NCBI GenBank assembly: GCA_033220425.1
Contig: CM065646.1
Location: forward strand, 2,487,501 to 2,551,500
DNA: 64,000 nucleotides
Direction of reading: 5' to 3'
Origin: Lepraria neglecta
Taxonomy: Eukaryota; Ascomycota; Lecanoromycetes; Lecanorales; Stereocaulaceae
A program made the translations under genes and the position numbers. This document shows, in pieces, positions 1 to 11,299 of this stretch. Numbering within the stretch: the stretch's first letter is position 1; the number at the start of each line of letters is the position of its first letter. The notes below the pieces were generated by a model that was not told the origin of the DNA, ran no database searches, and saw only the letters and a list, made by a program, of their open reading frames with translations.

Positions 1-1221
1 TTCTCTAATAAGGAAGAAGATCAGGGCCTATCTATAAGACTAGCGAAGCTATCCGAATATTATAGAAAGACTATCCGGGAATACTATAATTAGATAGAGG
101 AATATAATACTATCTTTTAATAGGCTTATTACTATTTCAAGATAGATAAGAATCGTATCCTATACATAATATTAGCGCTATATAGTAGTCTATAGTAACT
201 ATAGAGAAGCTATAAGAAGGTATATTAGTTAGAGCAAGAGTATTATACCTAGGAGTCCTTTTCGGGGTTCCTTATTAACCTAATTTAGAACCCTATAAAC
301 CGCTAAATACGGACCTTTTAGGAGATCTAGGACGCCTATTAGCGGAATAACTAGTCTACTAGATAATTTAATTAGTACCTAAAGAACCTCGAAGACTAGT
401 TACCCTTAATAGATAAATTCTACTAAGAGAGTATCTTCCTTATAAAGCTTAGACTAAACCTATATAAAGTAGTACTAATAACTATTCTAGTACTATAAAA
501 GAGGTTAGAATTAGTAGATCTAGCTAATAGGTTAGAATATATAGATATAGATAAGCTAATAAAAGATAATTTACGACTACTTTATAGTTAAGAAGCTAAG
601 GGAGTATAGCTAGGAAATAGGAGAAGAAGGGATAGGAGTACTATAACTAGTAGCGGCTATATCTAGGAGAGTCTTCCTCCTCGCTTAAGGAGAGATATAG
701 GTAGTATATAAGCGAATTGAACTAATAAATCTAATATTATCTACTATAATTACGGGGAATAAGGATATATTCGACTAAATTATACTAAACCTGCGGCGAA
801 TAACTAGCGTATCCTAGTTAGTTTAGTTATAACCCTAGAGGATTATATAGTAGAGCTAGCGAGAAAAGGATATCCCTTATCCTAGAATCCTTAGAAGGAT
901 AAGGGAAGGAAGGACTAGAGGTAATATTATCCTCTATTATAACTATTCTAGGTCTTATTCTTCTAAATAATAGAATAAAGGAGGCCCTAGCGGAGTATTA
1001 ATTCGATATTAGTACTAAGGTAAATATAATTAGCTAGTATTTTACTATTAAGTATAATATAAAGCTAATAAATAAGGCTAAACTACTAAGACTAACTTGG
1101 ATAGATAGTAGCTTAGTATATTACTATAGGGTATATTAAGTAACTATCCGGCTAAAAGATAGTTAGGGACGTATAAAGGATACTATTTATACCTATTACG
1201 CTATTAATAAATAGGGCCTCT
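1..1221 (+). mobile_element. Ty3/Gypsy fossil, element 2, left part (gag end)
   Basis: This is a heavily decayed stretch of a Ty3/Gypsy retrotransposon that begins left of the window. It reads as gag on the plus strand, with a zinc-knuckle-like trace near 730-780 and the start of the protease region near 1,000-1,200. CA and TG are nearly absent, as expected after RIP. It stops where element 1 inserted at 1222, and the same element resumes at 27,576. It is broken very many times and is the oldest layer here, since two other elements sit inside it. Confidence 0.7.
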
Positions 1222-1634
1222 TGTTACGAACACGTTGCGTGCTAGTATCGTATATAGATTGATTCTCAATAGGGATGGAGGTGTAACAGAGCAAGAGTAT
1301 AAAGCAGGCTTCAAGTAATACTAAGCGAGTCTGGTATATAATTAGATAATATATATTTAGTGCCTAGCCTAAGAGATCTATCGTATATAGTAAATAATAA
1401 ATAGTAAGTTAAGCACGATGCTCCAAGTAGTAAGTAGCGCTCCGTATATATAGATATACGAAATCCATGCCAAGCATTCTTGATTGTACTAATCGCACTA
1501 ATCGTACTACGCTTATCGCTTAGCTTGCCAAGCCTTTAGGGTCTATCCGAGTTGGATACTAATTCATCGACTCGAACTATAACGGGCGCTACGCTCCTTG
1601 AGTATATCCCTAATCATGTTTCCTGATCGTAATA
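1222..1634 (-). repeat. LTR, family 1 (3' LTR of element 1)
   Basis: A 413 bp long terminal repeat, opening TGTTACGAACACG on the plus strand and closing TCGTAATA. It matches in reverse the solo LTR at 50,072-50,502 and, directly, the split right LTR of the same element at 9892 and 27,431. It holds the module CCGAGT.GGATACTAATTC that also occurs in the unrelated 17 kb TIR element. Confidence 0.8.
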
Positions 1635-4164
1635 TTAGCTCCCTCTCCTAGATTTCTCGTCCCGAGAAACTATTCATCCTTTATACTACTCTACCGTACT
1701 AAATATTCAGATAAACCGACTATCCGCCGAACGGTATTGGCTAGTAAGCTAACCGAAGTCGTGATACGGCCGTGTTCCCGATGTGTTGCCAGCGGCAAGT
1801 AGTACTTAATAGGTATAGGGTTCGATAGGTATTCTAACTATATAGGTAGCAGTAGAAAATACAACCTTATAGTATTACCCCTTAAGATATATTATATCAA
1901 GATAGAATAAAAGGAAGTATAGTTATAGTTAAAAACTACACGCGAAGAGTTGGCCCGTAATACGGAAGAGTCTATATATCTTTAGGCTATATTAATATAC
2001 CTTTAGACGTAGTATAAATAACTTAAAAATAAAAAGCGGAAGATTATAGACTAAGAGATATAGAATATTAAGGAGTTAGAAGAAGACTAGTAGTCTATCC
2101 TAAGCGTTCCTAATAGCTAGATATTCAATATCTTATCTAAATAATTTGGCTTCCTAGATAGAACTAATTGGTCCTCCTTCTATAACGCTCCCGGAACTCT
2201 TATAGAAGTACCTAGTAGTTTATAAGGTTCTTAAGTGGTTTCTAGGTATTTTTAGTATCTTCGTACCCTTTCTATTTAACTAGATACTTCTAATTAACCT
2301 AATTTAGAACCCTCTTAACCTCGAACTCCGTTTCTTCTTTAATATTATAATAAAATATTTCCTATAAGGGTATATTAGAGTCTACTAGCTCTAAGAGTAA
2401 GATATAGAATACTAGATAGACCTTAGTATTAGGTAGAAGCTCGAGTTTATAGTTAATAGATCCTTTTATCTATTTAATTAAGAATAGTCTAACCTTAATA
2501 TAATCTAGTTTCTTATTTAGTCTTATTATTCTTATATTTTTTATTAGAAGGTATACTTTATCCCCCTTCTTTAGCTAAGGAATATTCTTTCTTTTCTTAT
2601 TAATTCGTTCCTTTAGTTTATAATTTAAGCTTTTAATAGATCTTTATATATCCTTATATAAATTCTTTAGCTTATCTATCTTTACTAAGGCTTTTTCTAT
2701 ATTAGATCCCTCCCTAGGTTATAGAAAAGTATTTATATTCTTTCTATAATTAGTAAAGAATAGTATTAGCTTTATTATATCTAATATCTTATTATTATAT
2801 ACTAGTTATACTATTAGAAGTAGTAATATCTAGTTATCCTATTTCTAGTTAATATAGTACCTAAGGTACGCTTCTATTATCTAATTTATATATTCTATTT
2901 ATCTATCTATCTATAGATAGTATACTATTAATATCCTTAGTTTCGTTCTAATTACTCTAATAAGCGTCTTCTAGTAATTAGATATAAAGAGCTTATCTCT
3001 ATCTAATATAATTAACTTTAGTATACTATAGTCCTTTATTAGCCTATCTAATAATATAAATACTAGCTAATCTACTTTATAGATTTCCTTAAAAGGTACT
3101 ATAATAGTATATTTTATTAGTTTATCTATAATAACTATAATTGAATTAAAGGTATCCTAAATAGCTAGATCCTTAGATAGTAGTAACTTAACTATAAAGT
3201 CTATTGTAATATCGTCCTATAGTAATTCTAGAACTAGTATAAATTATATTTATCTATATTTAGTATATTATATAGACTTATTCTACTAGTATTAAATATA
3301 TTCTTTAATATATTATTTAACGCGCGCTCGAAGCTTTAGCGCCGTATATCCCCTTTCTAGAAGCTCTATTATTTTAGTAACTCCCGGATAATCTTATAAT
3401 AGATCGTCGTAGTAATTCCTAACTACTTCTTCTATATATTACTTAGGTAGATAAGTCTTCTCCCGGTATTTAAGTAATACCGTATCCGGCTAATCCTTTC
3501 TTAGGATTATTACGAATATATTATCTTTATAGGCCTTTATAATCCTATTAGTTATATTAGGTCCTATTATATAAAGGGTTATAGCCAATACCTAGTATAG
3601 TACTAATAATCTATCGGCTTCTTTCTTTAGGATTAGTTATTCTATAATATTCTTTTCTTCTATATAGTCTAATTACCTACTAAGGGTATCTACTCGACTA
3701 TTATCCTTCCCTAGGGTATAGATTATCTTAAACTTATATTAACCTAGTAGTTCTAACTATTAGACCTATTATCTATTTAACTCCTTTATTATTATAAAGT
3801 TAAGAAGGTTCTTATAGTCTATAAAGATAGTTAAGTCTAAGTAGCTTTCTACGTATACTCGCTAGTTCTAAAGTATATATACTATAGTAAGTAACTCCTT
3901 GTCGTATATATTATAGTTCTATTCTACTACTAATATCTTCCTTAAATAGTAGATAACTAGATACTATTTTTAGTCTTTTATCTAGTATAAATATACTTCT
4001 ATTATAAGATCTAATATATCCGTTTTAATATAAACTAGCTTATTTATTTAAAAGGTATAGAGTACTAGTAGATCTATATATACTTTCTTTAATATATTAA
4101 ATGATTTCTATTAGTCTTTTCCCTATATAAACCCGATATCTTTCTTTATAATATCTATTAGTAT

Positions 4165-4939
4165 ATCTACGAATTATATTTCTGCCTCGGGGGTGCCTTA
4201 GTGGCCTCCGGGGCTATGAGCGGGGTGTGCTAGAAAGCTAGCTCAGGAGCGCCTCTAGGGGCTACCGAGGCACCCCGAGGCAGTCACGAGGCAGCAAGAG
4301 GCAGCCCTAAATCGATTCCGTTGGGCCCCAAATTTGGAGGCTACCCGCGCAAAGGTTATGCGATAAATCAGGCTGAATCAGGGCCCCGTAGATGCCATAT
4401 TGCGCGAGTTATTCGACTGCGCAGCGTTGCAACGTTGAAGTTTTGGGGCTGCGGGCGCTAGGAACGCGCCCAGCAACGCGCCTAGCAACGCCCCAAATAA
4501 CGCGCCCAGAAGCAGCGCGTCCAGCGCCCAGACATCAACAAAGCTAAGGCCTTAACAGCCCCCTAACGAGCGCCACAATCGTCTGCGCAATCTGCGCAAT
4601 CTGCGCAAATGCGCAAGTCTATCGAATACGCAACGCCGATGATATATGCTGAAGAACCTGCACAGGCGCGCACCCCCCTGCGAGAACTTTGGCTGAATCG
4701 CCCGAATCTGAGTAGATGTTGGGGCTGCGACATGGCGCTGCTGGGGGGTGAGGCTCCCGAGCGCTGCCGCCGATCATGGAACATCACGGCTTTCGGGGTT
4801 AAGCTTCTGGGCGCTTGGCGCCGAAGCTTGGCTACTCGGGCTGTCTCAGAGCTGCCTCTGCTGCCTCGGAGCATTGCGCGTTGCGCTGAGGCAGCGGGGG
4901 CACCCCTAGGAGCTCCGGGCGCTATCCGCGGAAGCTAAT
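4165..4939 (+). mobile_element. GC-rich non-autonomous TIR element, copy 1
   Basis: A GC-rich island of about 775 bp inside the TA-rich RIP block. It opens ATCTACGAATTATATTTC and matches copies at 8823-9565 and 39,275-40,063 (inverted). The matching right terminal repeat seen in the other copies is missing here. The site lies within the reverse transcriptase region of element 1, which resumes right after it. Open frames inside look accidental, and I see no transposase. CA and TG are normal, so it either arrived after the main RIP episode or escaped it. Confidence 0.75.
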
Positions 4940-5073
4940 TAGTACCTTCTTAGAGTAGCCCTTAATAAACTTCCTATTAAAGTTAGCAAATCCTAAGAAG
5001 CTTTATACTACTTTAACGTCCTATAGTATAGGCTATTTAGCTATAGCCTTAATCTTCTCCGGGCTTATACTAA

Positions 5074-6086
5074 TCTTTCTTCTAATAATAGATTATGAGG
5101 ACTTTCGGAGCAATTCCGCACTTGCAGCCAATTAGATTGGCCCTATATTCTGTATTCCCTCTCTCGGCTAGCGCCTTCAACTACCAAAAGTTGAATTCGT
5201 ATCGCAACTTCTTCGCACTACTTCCCCGCGCCACATACGTCATATGATATCGAGATGATTTCATATGTTTTGGAGTTAATCATTAGCTTGCTTGCGCATC
5301 AAGAATTTTTAGAATCGGCCTATTTGCGCAATAGTTATGAGCAAAAGAAGCGTTTTCGCCATGTTTTGCTGGCAGCGCGAGCTCGGTGGCAAATGCCAAG
5401 CATTGAGCTTGGCACCCCCGGAACCTAGAATACCAAAAGTTGAATTCGCATCGCAACTTCTTCGCAGTACTTCCCCGCGCTATATATGTTATATGATATC
5501 AAGATGACTTCATAAGTTTTAGAACCGAGCATGCGCTTTCTAATACCGTCAAAATTTTCAAAATCGGTCTATTTACGCAAAACTTATAAGTAAAAGAAGC
5601 TTTTTGCGGGCAGCGCAAGCTCGGTGGCAAATGCCAAGCATTGAGCTTGGCGCCCCCGGACCCTAGAACACCAAAAGTTGAATTCGCATCGCAACTTCTT
5701 CGCAGCGATACCCCGCGCTATATACATTATATGATATCAAGATGATTTCATGAGTTTTGGAACCAAGCATGCGCTTTCCAACGCCGTTCGAATTTTGAAA
5801 TTTGGCTAAGACTTGGCTGAGGAAAGCTCAAAAAACATGTTTTTGCCTGCGGACTTCCCTAAAGCTACCCCCGCAGCCACCCCCGCAGCTGCCCCCGAAG
5901 TACTAATATACTAAATCCTTAATAACTTTCGATATATTAGGGTTAGGACTTAGCTTTATATATATAAAATATACTATAAACAGAGGGCTTTCTAACTCCG
6001 CTTAAATTTTCTAAATTGAGTATAAGATAAGTGAGATATAGCCGGTTTTACGGTAATCTTCTGTGAAGATTACGGGCACTAACTTG
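5074..6086 (+). mobile_element. Helitron-like non-autonomous element
   Basis: A 1,013 bp insert in the reverse transcriptase region of element 1. Comparison with the uninterrupted copy near 45,700-45,740 places it between A and T (CTAA then T; right flank TACC) with no target duplication. It begins with TC. A perfect 9-bp hairpin (GTAATCTTC, loop TGT, GAAGATTAC, 6053-6073) lies 13 nt before the right end. A|T insertion, 5' TC and a 3' hairpin are Helitron hallmarks. The end CTTG is not the canonical CTRR, so the assignment is tentative. It carries three tandem copies of a repeat of about 240 bp and no Rep/helicase. Confidence 0.5.
5183..5905 (+). repeat. Three tandem repeats of about 240 bp
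   Basis: Three units start ACCAAAAGTTGAATTCG at 5183, 5432 and 5670 (spacings 249 and 238). Each continues with a CGCAACTTCTTCGCA core and a CCCCGCGC block. The first two end with AGCTCGGTGGCAAATGCCAAG before the next unit; the third diverges. GTTG...CAAC within each unit start forms a small inverted repeat. They are internal to the Helitron-like insert and are not CRISPR-like, because the units are long and contiguous. Confidence 0.8.
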
Positions 6087-6154
6087 TACCTTTTATACTA
6101 ACTATAAATCCTAGAAACTCTACTAATTCCCTATAGAATTTGCACTTTTCTAGT

Positions 6155-6482
6155 TTTTCCGGGGTCCGTTTTCAGCTGGTGTTGATGGTGCTCTAGGGGA
6201 GTCGCTACCGTCGATGGCGACGATTATAGAAAATCGACCTTTTGCTTAGTTATCAATCACGTGATTTACTAAATGCTTGCTGATCCTGCTGATCCTACTA
6301 TTAGCAAGCCGGAGTTGCTAAATACGCTGAAATCGCGCTGTTAGCGGGCGCTATTTGCTGATTACGCTAAAATCGACCTATTAGCGGGCGCTATTTGCTA
6401 ATCCTGCTGATAGGCTAATTTCAGCCCTATCCGCGCGTCTAGCAAATTAGAAGATCTTAGCAAGATTTGGGAAAGCGCGATG
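6155..6482 (+). mobile_element. Fragment related to the 17 kb TIR element (right end)
   Basis: This segment of about 328 bp ends TTTGGGAAAGCGCGATG, the same terminal sequence as the 17.26 kb element at 10,170-27,430. It contains two tandem 40-bp units (starting 6326 and 6366, sharing TTAGCGGGCGCTATTTGCT). No matching left terminus is visible. It stands in place of about 330 bp of element 1 that are present in element 5 at about 45,787-46,113, so this is a replacement rather than a simple insertion. It is probably a truncated non-autonomous relative. The left boundary is approximate. Confidence 0.5.
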
Positions 6483-8822
6483 TATTAGGTAAAGGGTATC
6501 TATTCTTGATTATAATATCGTTTAACTTTCGATAGTTAATATATAGTTATAGGCTTCTATCCTTCTTTAGTATAAAGAGGATTAGGTAACCTACTAGTAA
6601 TTTAGATTCTTGAATAAATCCTTTTTTAAGGTTCTTATTAATATACCTACGAAGTACCTTAAGTTCCTTTTCTAATAATATATAAATAGATCTAAATATT
6701 AGTTACTTACTAGGTTCGAGTTCGATCTTATAATCCTATAGCTAATACTTAGGTAATACTTCTATATTTATCTCTTCCTTAAATAAGTATATCTATTTAC
6801 TATATTCCTAAAGGATAGAGGGTATATTAGTTCCTCCCTTATCTCTTACTTTATTATCCCGCTAATCTTTACTAGTAACTATAGAGTTAGACTACCTTTT
6901 AGTACCGTCTTTATATAAAGCTAAGGTAATATATACCTTAACTAGTCTTTAGTTCAACTTCTTATCTACTATTAAATACTACTAATATATAGGTATAATC
7001 CTAGTAATATTACCGGATTAATCTATCTTAAATACTCCTCGAGCCTAATTAATTATTAGGTTATACTTCTTTAACTAAGGTATTCCTAAAATTATATAAT
7101 AGGTAGCCATCCTAATAATATTAAAGGTAATCTCCTTATAGTAGCGCTAAATTATAATAGGTAATAAAAGTATCTCTTCGTCTATCTTTCCTATTAATAG
7201 TATTAACCTATTAGCTATCTAAAGATTATACTACTATAATTTCTTTCAAGTTAGTATCCTAGTTATTTATACTAAGTCTCGCGAGATAAAGTTTCTAGTA
7301 GCTCTAGAATCTATTATTACAACGGTCCGCTATCTATTAACGATTACTAGTATCTTTATATATATATTATATTACGCGGAATATAGATATTATTTAGGGG
7401 TTAACGTATTAATCTCCTTATAGCTACCTCTACTATAAGGGATTACTCTTTTCCCTATATAGAGAGGAATCCTATAAGTTATTTCTCGAACTTATATTTC
7501 TTATAGTCATTATATAAATATATATACTATTACTATAGGTAGTATTAGTTTGCTTCTAGACTCTAACGTCTTATTTAGTTTTAGTAGTATATTTCTTCCT
7601 CGTCTTTCTTATATAGAAAGTAGCTTAGTTATTATTTTCTTACTAAGTACTAAGGATATCTATTATCTTTATACTTATAGTACTAATAATTACTATAGGA
7701 TAATTTTATTAGAACTCCTAGTTCCTTTCTATAGTTAATTCTATAATAGTCGTAGCTATTTTCTATATACTATCTCTAGTAGACTTCCTTATATTCAGGG
7801 TAATAGTAGTTATACCTAAAGTCTAAGATACTAAAATTATTCTAGAATTCTTTTAGTCTTTCTTCCTCTAAGTATTCCTTTCTCTCCTTAGATATAGTAG
7901 ATCTAGGCTCGGGTATTACCGGTAGTTCTTTCCTTTTAATTATAACCTTCTATTCTAATTCTTCCTTATTCTAATCCTACTTAGGTTACTTTCCCTAAGT
8001 ATTACTACTATCCCTAATATATAGCTTCCCTATCCGAGTATTAGCTTCCTTTATAAAGCTATTATTAGAGAACTCCTCGTCTCCTAAGTTAGATTCTCCG
8101 TCTAGTTACTAACTATAGACTTCGTTCTATATTAGTAAGATTCTACTAGAATTACTATCCTAGTCTCGTACCTTTTCTAGTACGTTCAGCTACTATTAAT
8201 ATACTATATTTTTCGACTAATAGTCTCTAGCGAAGTAGCCCGGTTTACTATAGCTATAATACGTAAGTGTTTTCTTTCTACCCCTTTACTGCTTCTTGCC
8301 CCTAGCTAGCCCCTTAAAGGCCTATTTACCTTTCTTCTCCGTAAAATCTAGTTCTATTAGTACTAGTCTATAAGGGTTACATTCTTTATAACCTAGGTAG
8401 TAGCTCTTCAATTTAGTAAAAAAGCTCAAGTATCCTATCCCGCCGACTCCTCTATTATACCTTTTCTCTATAGTCCTTTTAAATAGCTTATTATTAATTT
8501 TAATTACTTCTTTAATTAGTTTATTAAGGGTATTAAGGATAATCTCTAACCTTATAGGGTTATCCTTAACGTTATCCTTTAGACCTCTTTAGTATATAGT
8601 TATTAATATATTATTATCCTAGTTAGTCTTCGCTATATACTATTAAAACTAAATCGAATACTCTAATATAGACTTCTTTTAAATTAAGTACTAGATAGTT
8701 TATATCGCTATATTAACTTCGTTAGATAGTCCGAATATATAGTAGATTTCGAGTCTAAATATAGCTATACTCTCTATCTACTACTTGATTTCCGTATTAT
8801 CGTTATCTTCTAGTTCTTCTAC

Positions 8823-9565
8823 ATCTACGAATTATATTTCTGCCTTAGGGTGCCTTAGTAGCCCCCGAGGCTATAAGCGGGGTATACTAGAAAGCTAGCT
8901 TAGGAGCGCCTCTAGGGGCTACTAAGGCCCCCTGAGGCAGTCACGAGGCACCAAGAGGCAGCCCCAAATCGATTCCGATTGGCCCCAAATTTCAAGGCTA
9001 GCTACGCAAGGGTTATGCGATAAACTACCCTGAATCAGGACCCCGTAGGTACCATATTGCGCGAGGTATTCAAGTGCGCAGCGTTGAAATGTTAACGTTC
9101 TAGATGCGGGCGCTAGGAACGCGCCTAGGAACGCGCCCAAACATCAACAAAGCTAAGGCCTTAGCAGCGCCCTAATCAGCGCCACTAACGTAATACGCAA
9201 AGCCGCAAGTCTACCGAATGCGCATATATTAACATCGAATATCAACGGTACGGGGCCTCTATAGACAAACACCCCCGCGAGAACTTTGGCTGAATCGCTC
9301 GAATCCGGGTAGATGTTGGGGCTACGACCTGGCGCCGTTGGGGGGTGAGGTTCCCGAGCGCTGCCGCCGATCATGGAACATCACGGCTTTCGGGGTTAAG
9401 CTTCTAGGCGCTTGGCGCCGAAGCTTGGCTACTCGAGCTATCTCAGAGCTGCCTCTACTGCCTCGGAGCATTGCGCGTTGCGCTGAGGCAGCGGGGGCAC
9501 CCCTAGGAGCTCCGGGCGCTATCCGCGGAAGCTAATATTTGCCGAGGCAGAAATAATTTGTAGAT
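8823..9565 (+). mobile_element. GC-rich non-autonomous TIR element, copy 2
   Basis: A 743 bp GC-rich copy of the element at 4165, with both ends present: ATCTACGAATTATATTTC on the left and GAAATAATTTGTAGAT on the right. These form imperfect terminal inverted repeats of about 26 bp around the shared TTCTGCC. It lies in the gag end of element 1. It shows a little more TA-type decay than copies 1 and 3. No transposase is visible. Confidence 0.8.
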
Positions 9566-9891
9566 ATATATACTTCTTTAGGAACAGGTTAACCTACTTC
9601 TAGGCTCTTCTATATAAGTAAGTAATAGCGAAGGTTAGATATCGCTGAGTAGGTATATAGTCTCCCTAGAAAGCCAGGTATAGACTAATCTAAGATAGCT
9701 ATCCCTCGAGCTTGTCTCTTTCTCTATAGTATAAGTCGGGCTAGGCTATCTTAATATATCTACTAGTTCCTTCGTTAATAGTCGGGCGTCTCTATTATTA
9801 TTATCCGCTCCCTCCTAAGGAGCTTAGGGTATTAGCCCTAGGGTCTCTTAGTATAGTACTTATCCTTAAGGGTACTCAAAGTGTTACGAAT

Positions 9892-10169
9892 ACGTTACGT
9901 ACTAGTATCGTATATAGATTGATTCTTAATAGGGATGGAGGTATAATAGAGTAAGAGTATAAAGTAGACTTTAAGTAATACTAAGCGGGTCTAGTATATA
10001 ATTAGATAATATATATTTAGTGCCTAGCCTAAGAGATCTATCGTATATAGTAAATAATGAATAGTAAGTTAAGTATAATACTCCAAGTAGTAAGCAGCGC
10101 TCCGTATATATAGATATACGAAATCTATACTAAGTATTCTTGATTACACTAATCGTACTAATCGTACTA
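9892..10169 (-). repeat. LTR, family 1 (5' LTR of element 1, first part)
   Basis: The first 278 bp of the right LTR of element 1, matching 1222 onward. It is interrupted by the 17.26 kb TIR element and continues at 27,431-27,575. The combined length of 423 bp fits the other family-1 LTRs (413-451 bp). Confidence 0.8.
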
Positions 10170-10188
10170 CATCGCGCTTTCCCAAAAG
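10170..10188 (+). repeat. Left terminal inverted repeat of the 17 kb element
   Basis: CATCGCGCTTTCCCAAAAG is an exact reverse complement of 27,412-27,430. The first 17 bases also recur, inverted, at the right end of the fragment ending at 6482. Confidence 0.85.
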
Positions 10189-10330
10189 TTACTGGGAAAT
10201 CCCGAGTTACCGAGCGCGCCGGTAGGGCTAACAGTTACGTTCAGCGGAATCAGCAACTCAATATTACTAATAGTATCAAATCAGCTCGATCTGCAACTCA
10301 ATACTACTGATTTAACGATGTTAGGTTAGT

Positions 10331-10460
10331 TAGTAATTAGATATTACTATTAGTATAATGTATAACCAATTAGTAATTAGATATTACTATTAGTATAATA
10401 TCTAACCAATTAGCAATTAGATGTTACTATTAGTATAATATCTAACCAGTTAGCATGTCC
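10331..10460 (+). repeat. Sub-terminal tandem repeats, 40-bp period
   Basis: Units of exactly 40 bp start at 10,331, 10,371 and 10,411, with a partial one at 10,451. They share AATTAGAT.TTACTATTAGTA and TAACCA. The position about 160 bp inside the TIR, and the same 40-bp period in the related fragment at 6326-6405, suggest transposase-binding sub-terminal repeats like those of CACTA-group elements. Confidence 0.75.
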
Positions 10461-10958
10461 ATTATGCGTTTAGCTAGCTATTAGCTCAATTAATAATATA
10501 ACGCTACTAATATATAGCTACCAGTTTTCTTTTATTATAATTGATTACTTCTTATATAGTCTATATATTTCTACCAATTAGTAGCTATATATCTTCTATA
10601 CAAGATATAAATAGGTAGTCGAATCTAAATAAAGTCTTCTATATATATAATCTATTTGAAATATAGCTACTACTAATAGCTCCTTTAGTATATAAAAGCT
10701 CGTTATTAGTAATATCAATACAAGTTTAACTTGCACTTATACTAATCCTTCTTTAACTTCTTCACGGGTTATTTAACTACGCTTTCCTCGATTCTATAAC
10801 AACCTATTATCCGCTAATCCGACTATATCTTCTACTCTTTATAATTCGAGTAAATAACCGAGATAGAGAATTGCGACGCCTAGTCGCTAAACTATTAGCG
10901 GCACCTAGCAAAACTCTAGTAGATCAGGGGCGTATATATTTCGCCCTTTTTTGCCCTT

Positions 10959-11090
10959 GTCCGATTAGTATCCGACTCGGGTTTTATACTATCCGAGTAG
11001 TATCTAACTTAGTTTTACCCTATCCGAGTAGTATCTAACTCGGGTTTTATACTATCCGAGTGGTATCTAACTCAGGTTTACCCTATCTAA
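10959..11090 (+). repeat. Tandem repeats of 31-32 bp carrying a TCCGA/TCGG motif
   Basis: Four units in a row (about 10,959, 10,991, 11,022 and 11,054) share ATCCGAGTAGTATCTAACTCGG followed by GTTTTA or TTTACCCT. Scattered single copies of the motif occur elsewhere in the 17 kb element (for example near 14,250, 17,390, 19,950, 21,985 and 23,905), and a close relative lies in the family-1 LTRs. Confidence 0.75.
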
Positions 11091-11299
11091 GTCGGATGAA
11101 TATTTGGCTAGATATTTCTTAATATTTCTTCTCGTAGTTTGCGGTCTTATCGCTATTATTTCAGCAAAGTGTCGCTATAGATACTTAATATCCGACGAAT
11201 TTGCTCCCTATCTTCCCCGATAGACTTTATATACGATACCGCGAGCTTGATAACCTCCCTACTCCTCAGCTTACCGAAGTACCCGAATATTAGTAATAT

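Noticed and set aside
4563-4938. Overlapping frames of about 100 codons on both strands in the GC-rich island
   Set aside because: Similar frames recur in the other copies only because the copies are alike. There are no domains, and GC-rich sequence has few stops by chance.
5183-5905. CRISPR-like array
   Set aside because: Three contiguous units of about 240 bp without spacers, in a eukaryotic transposon context.
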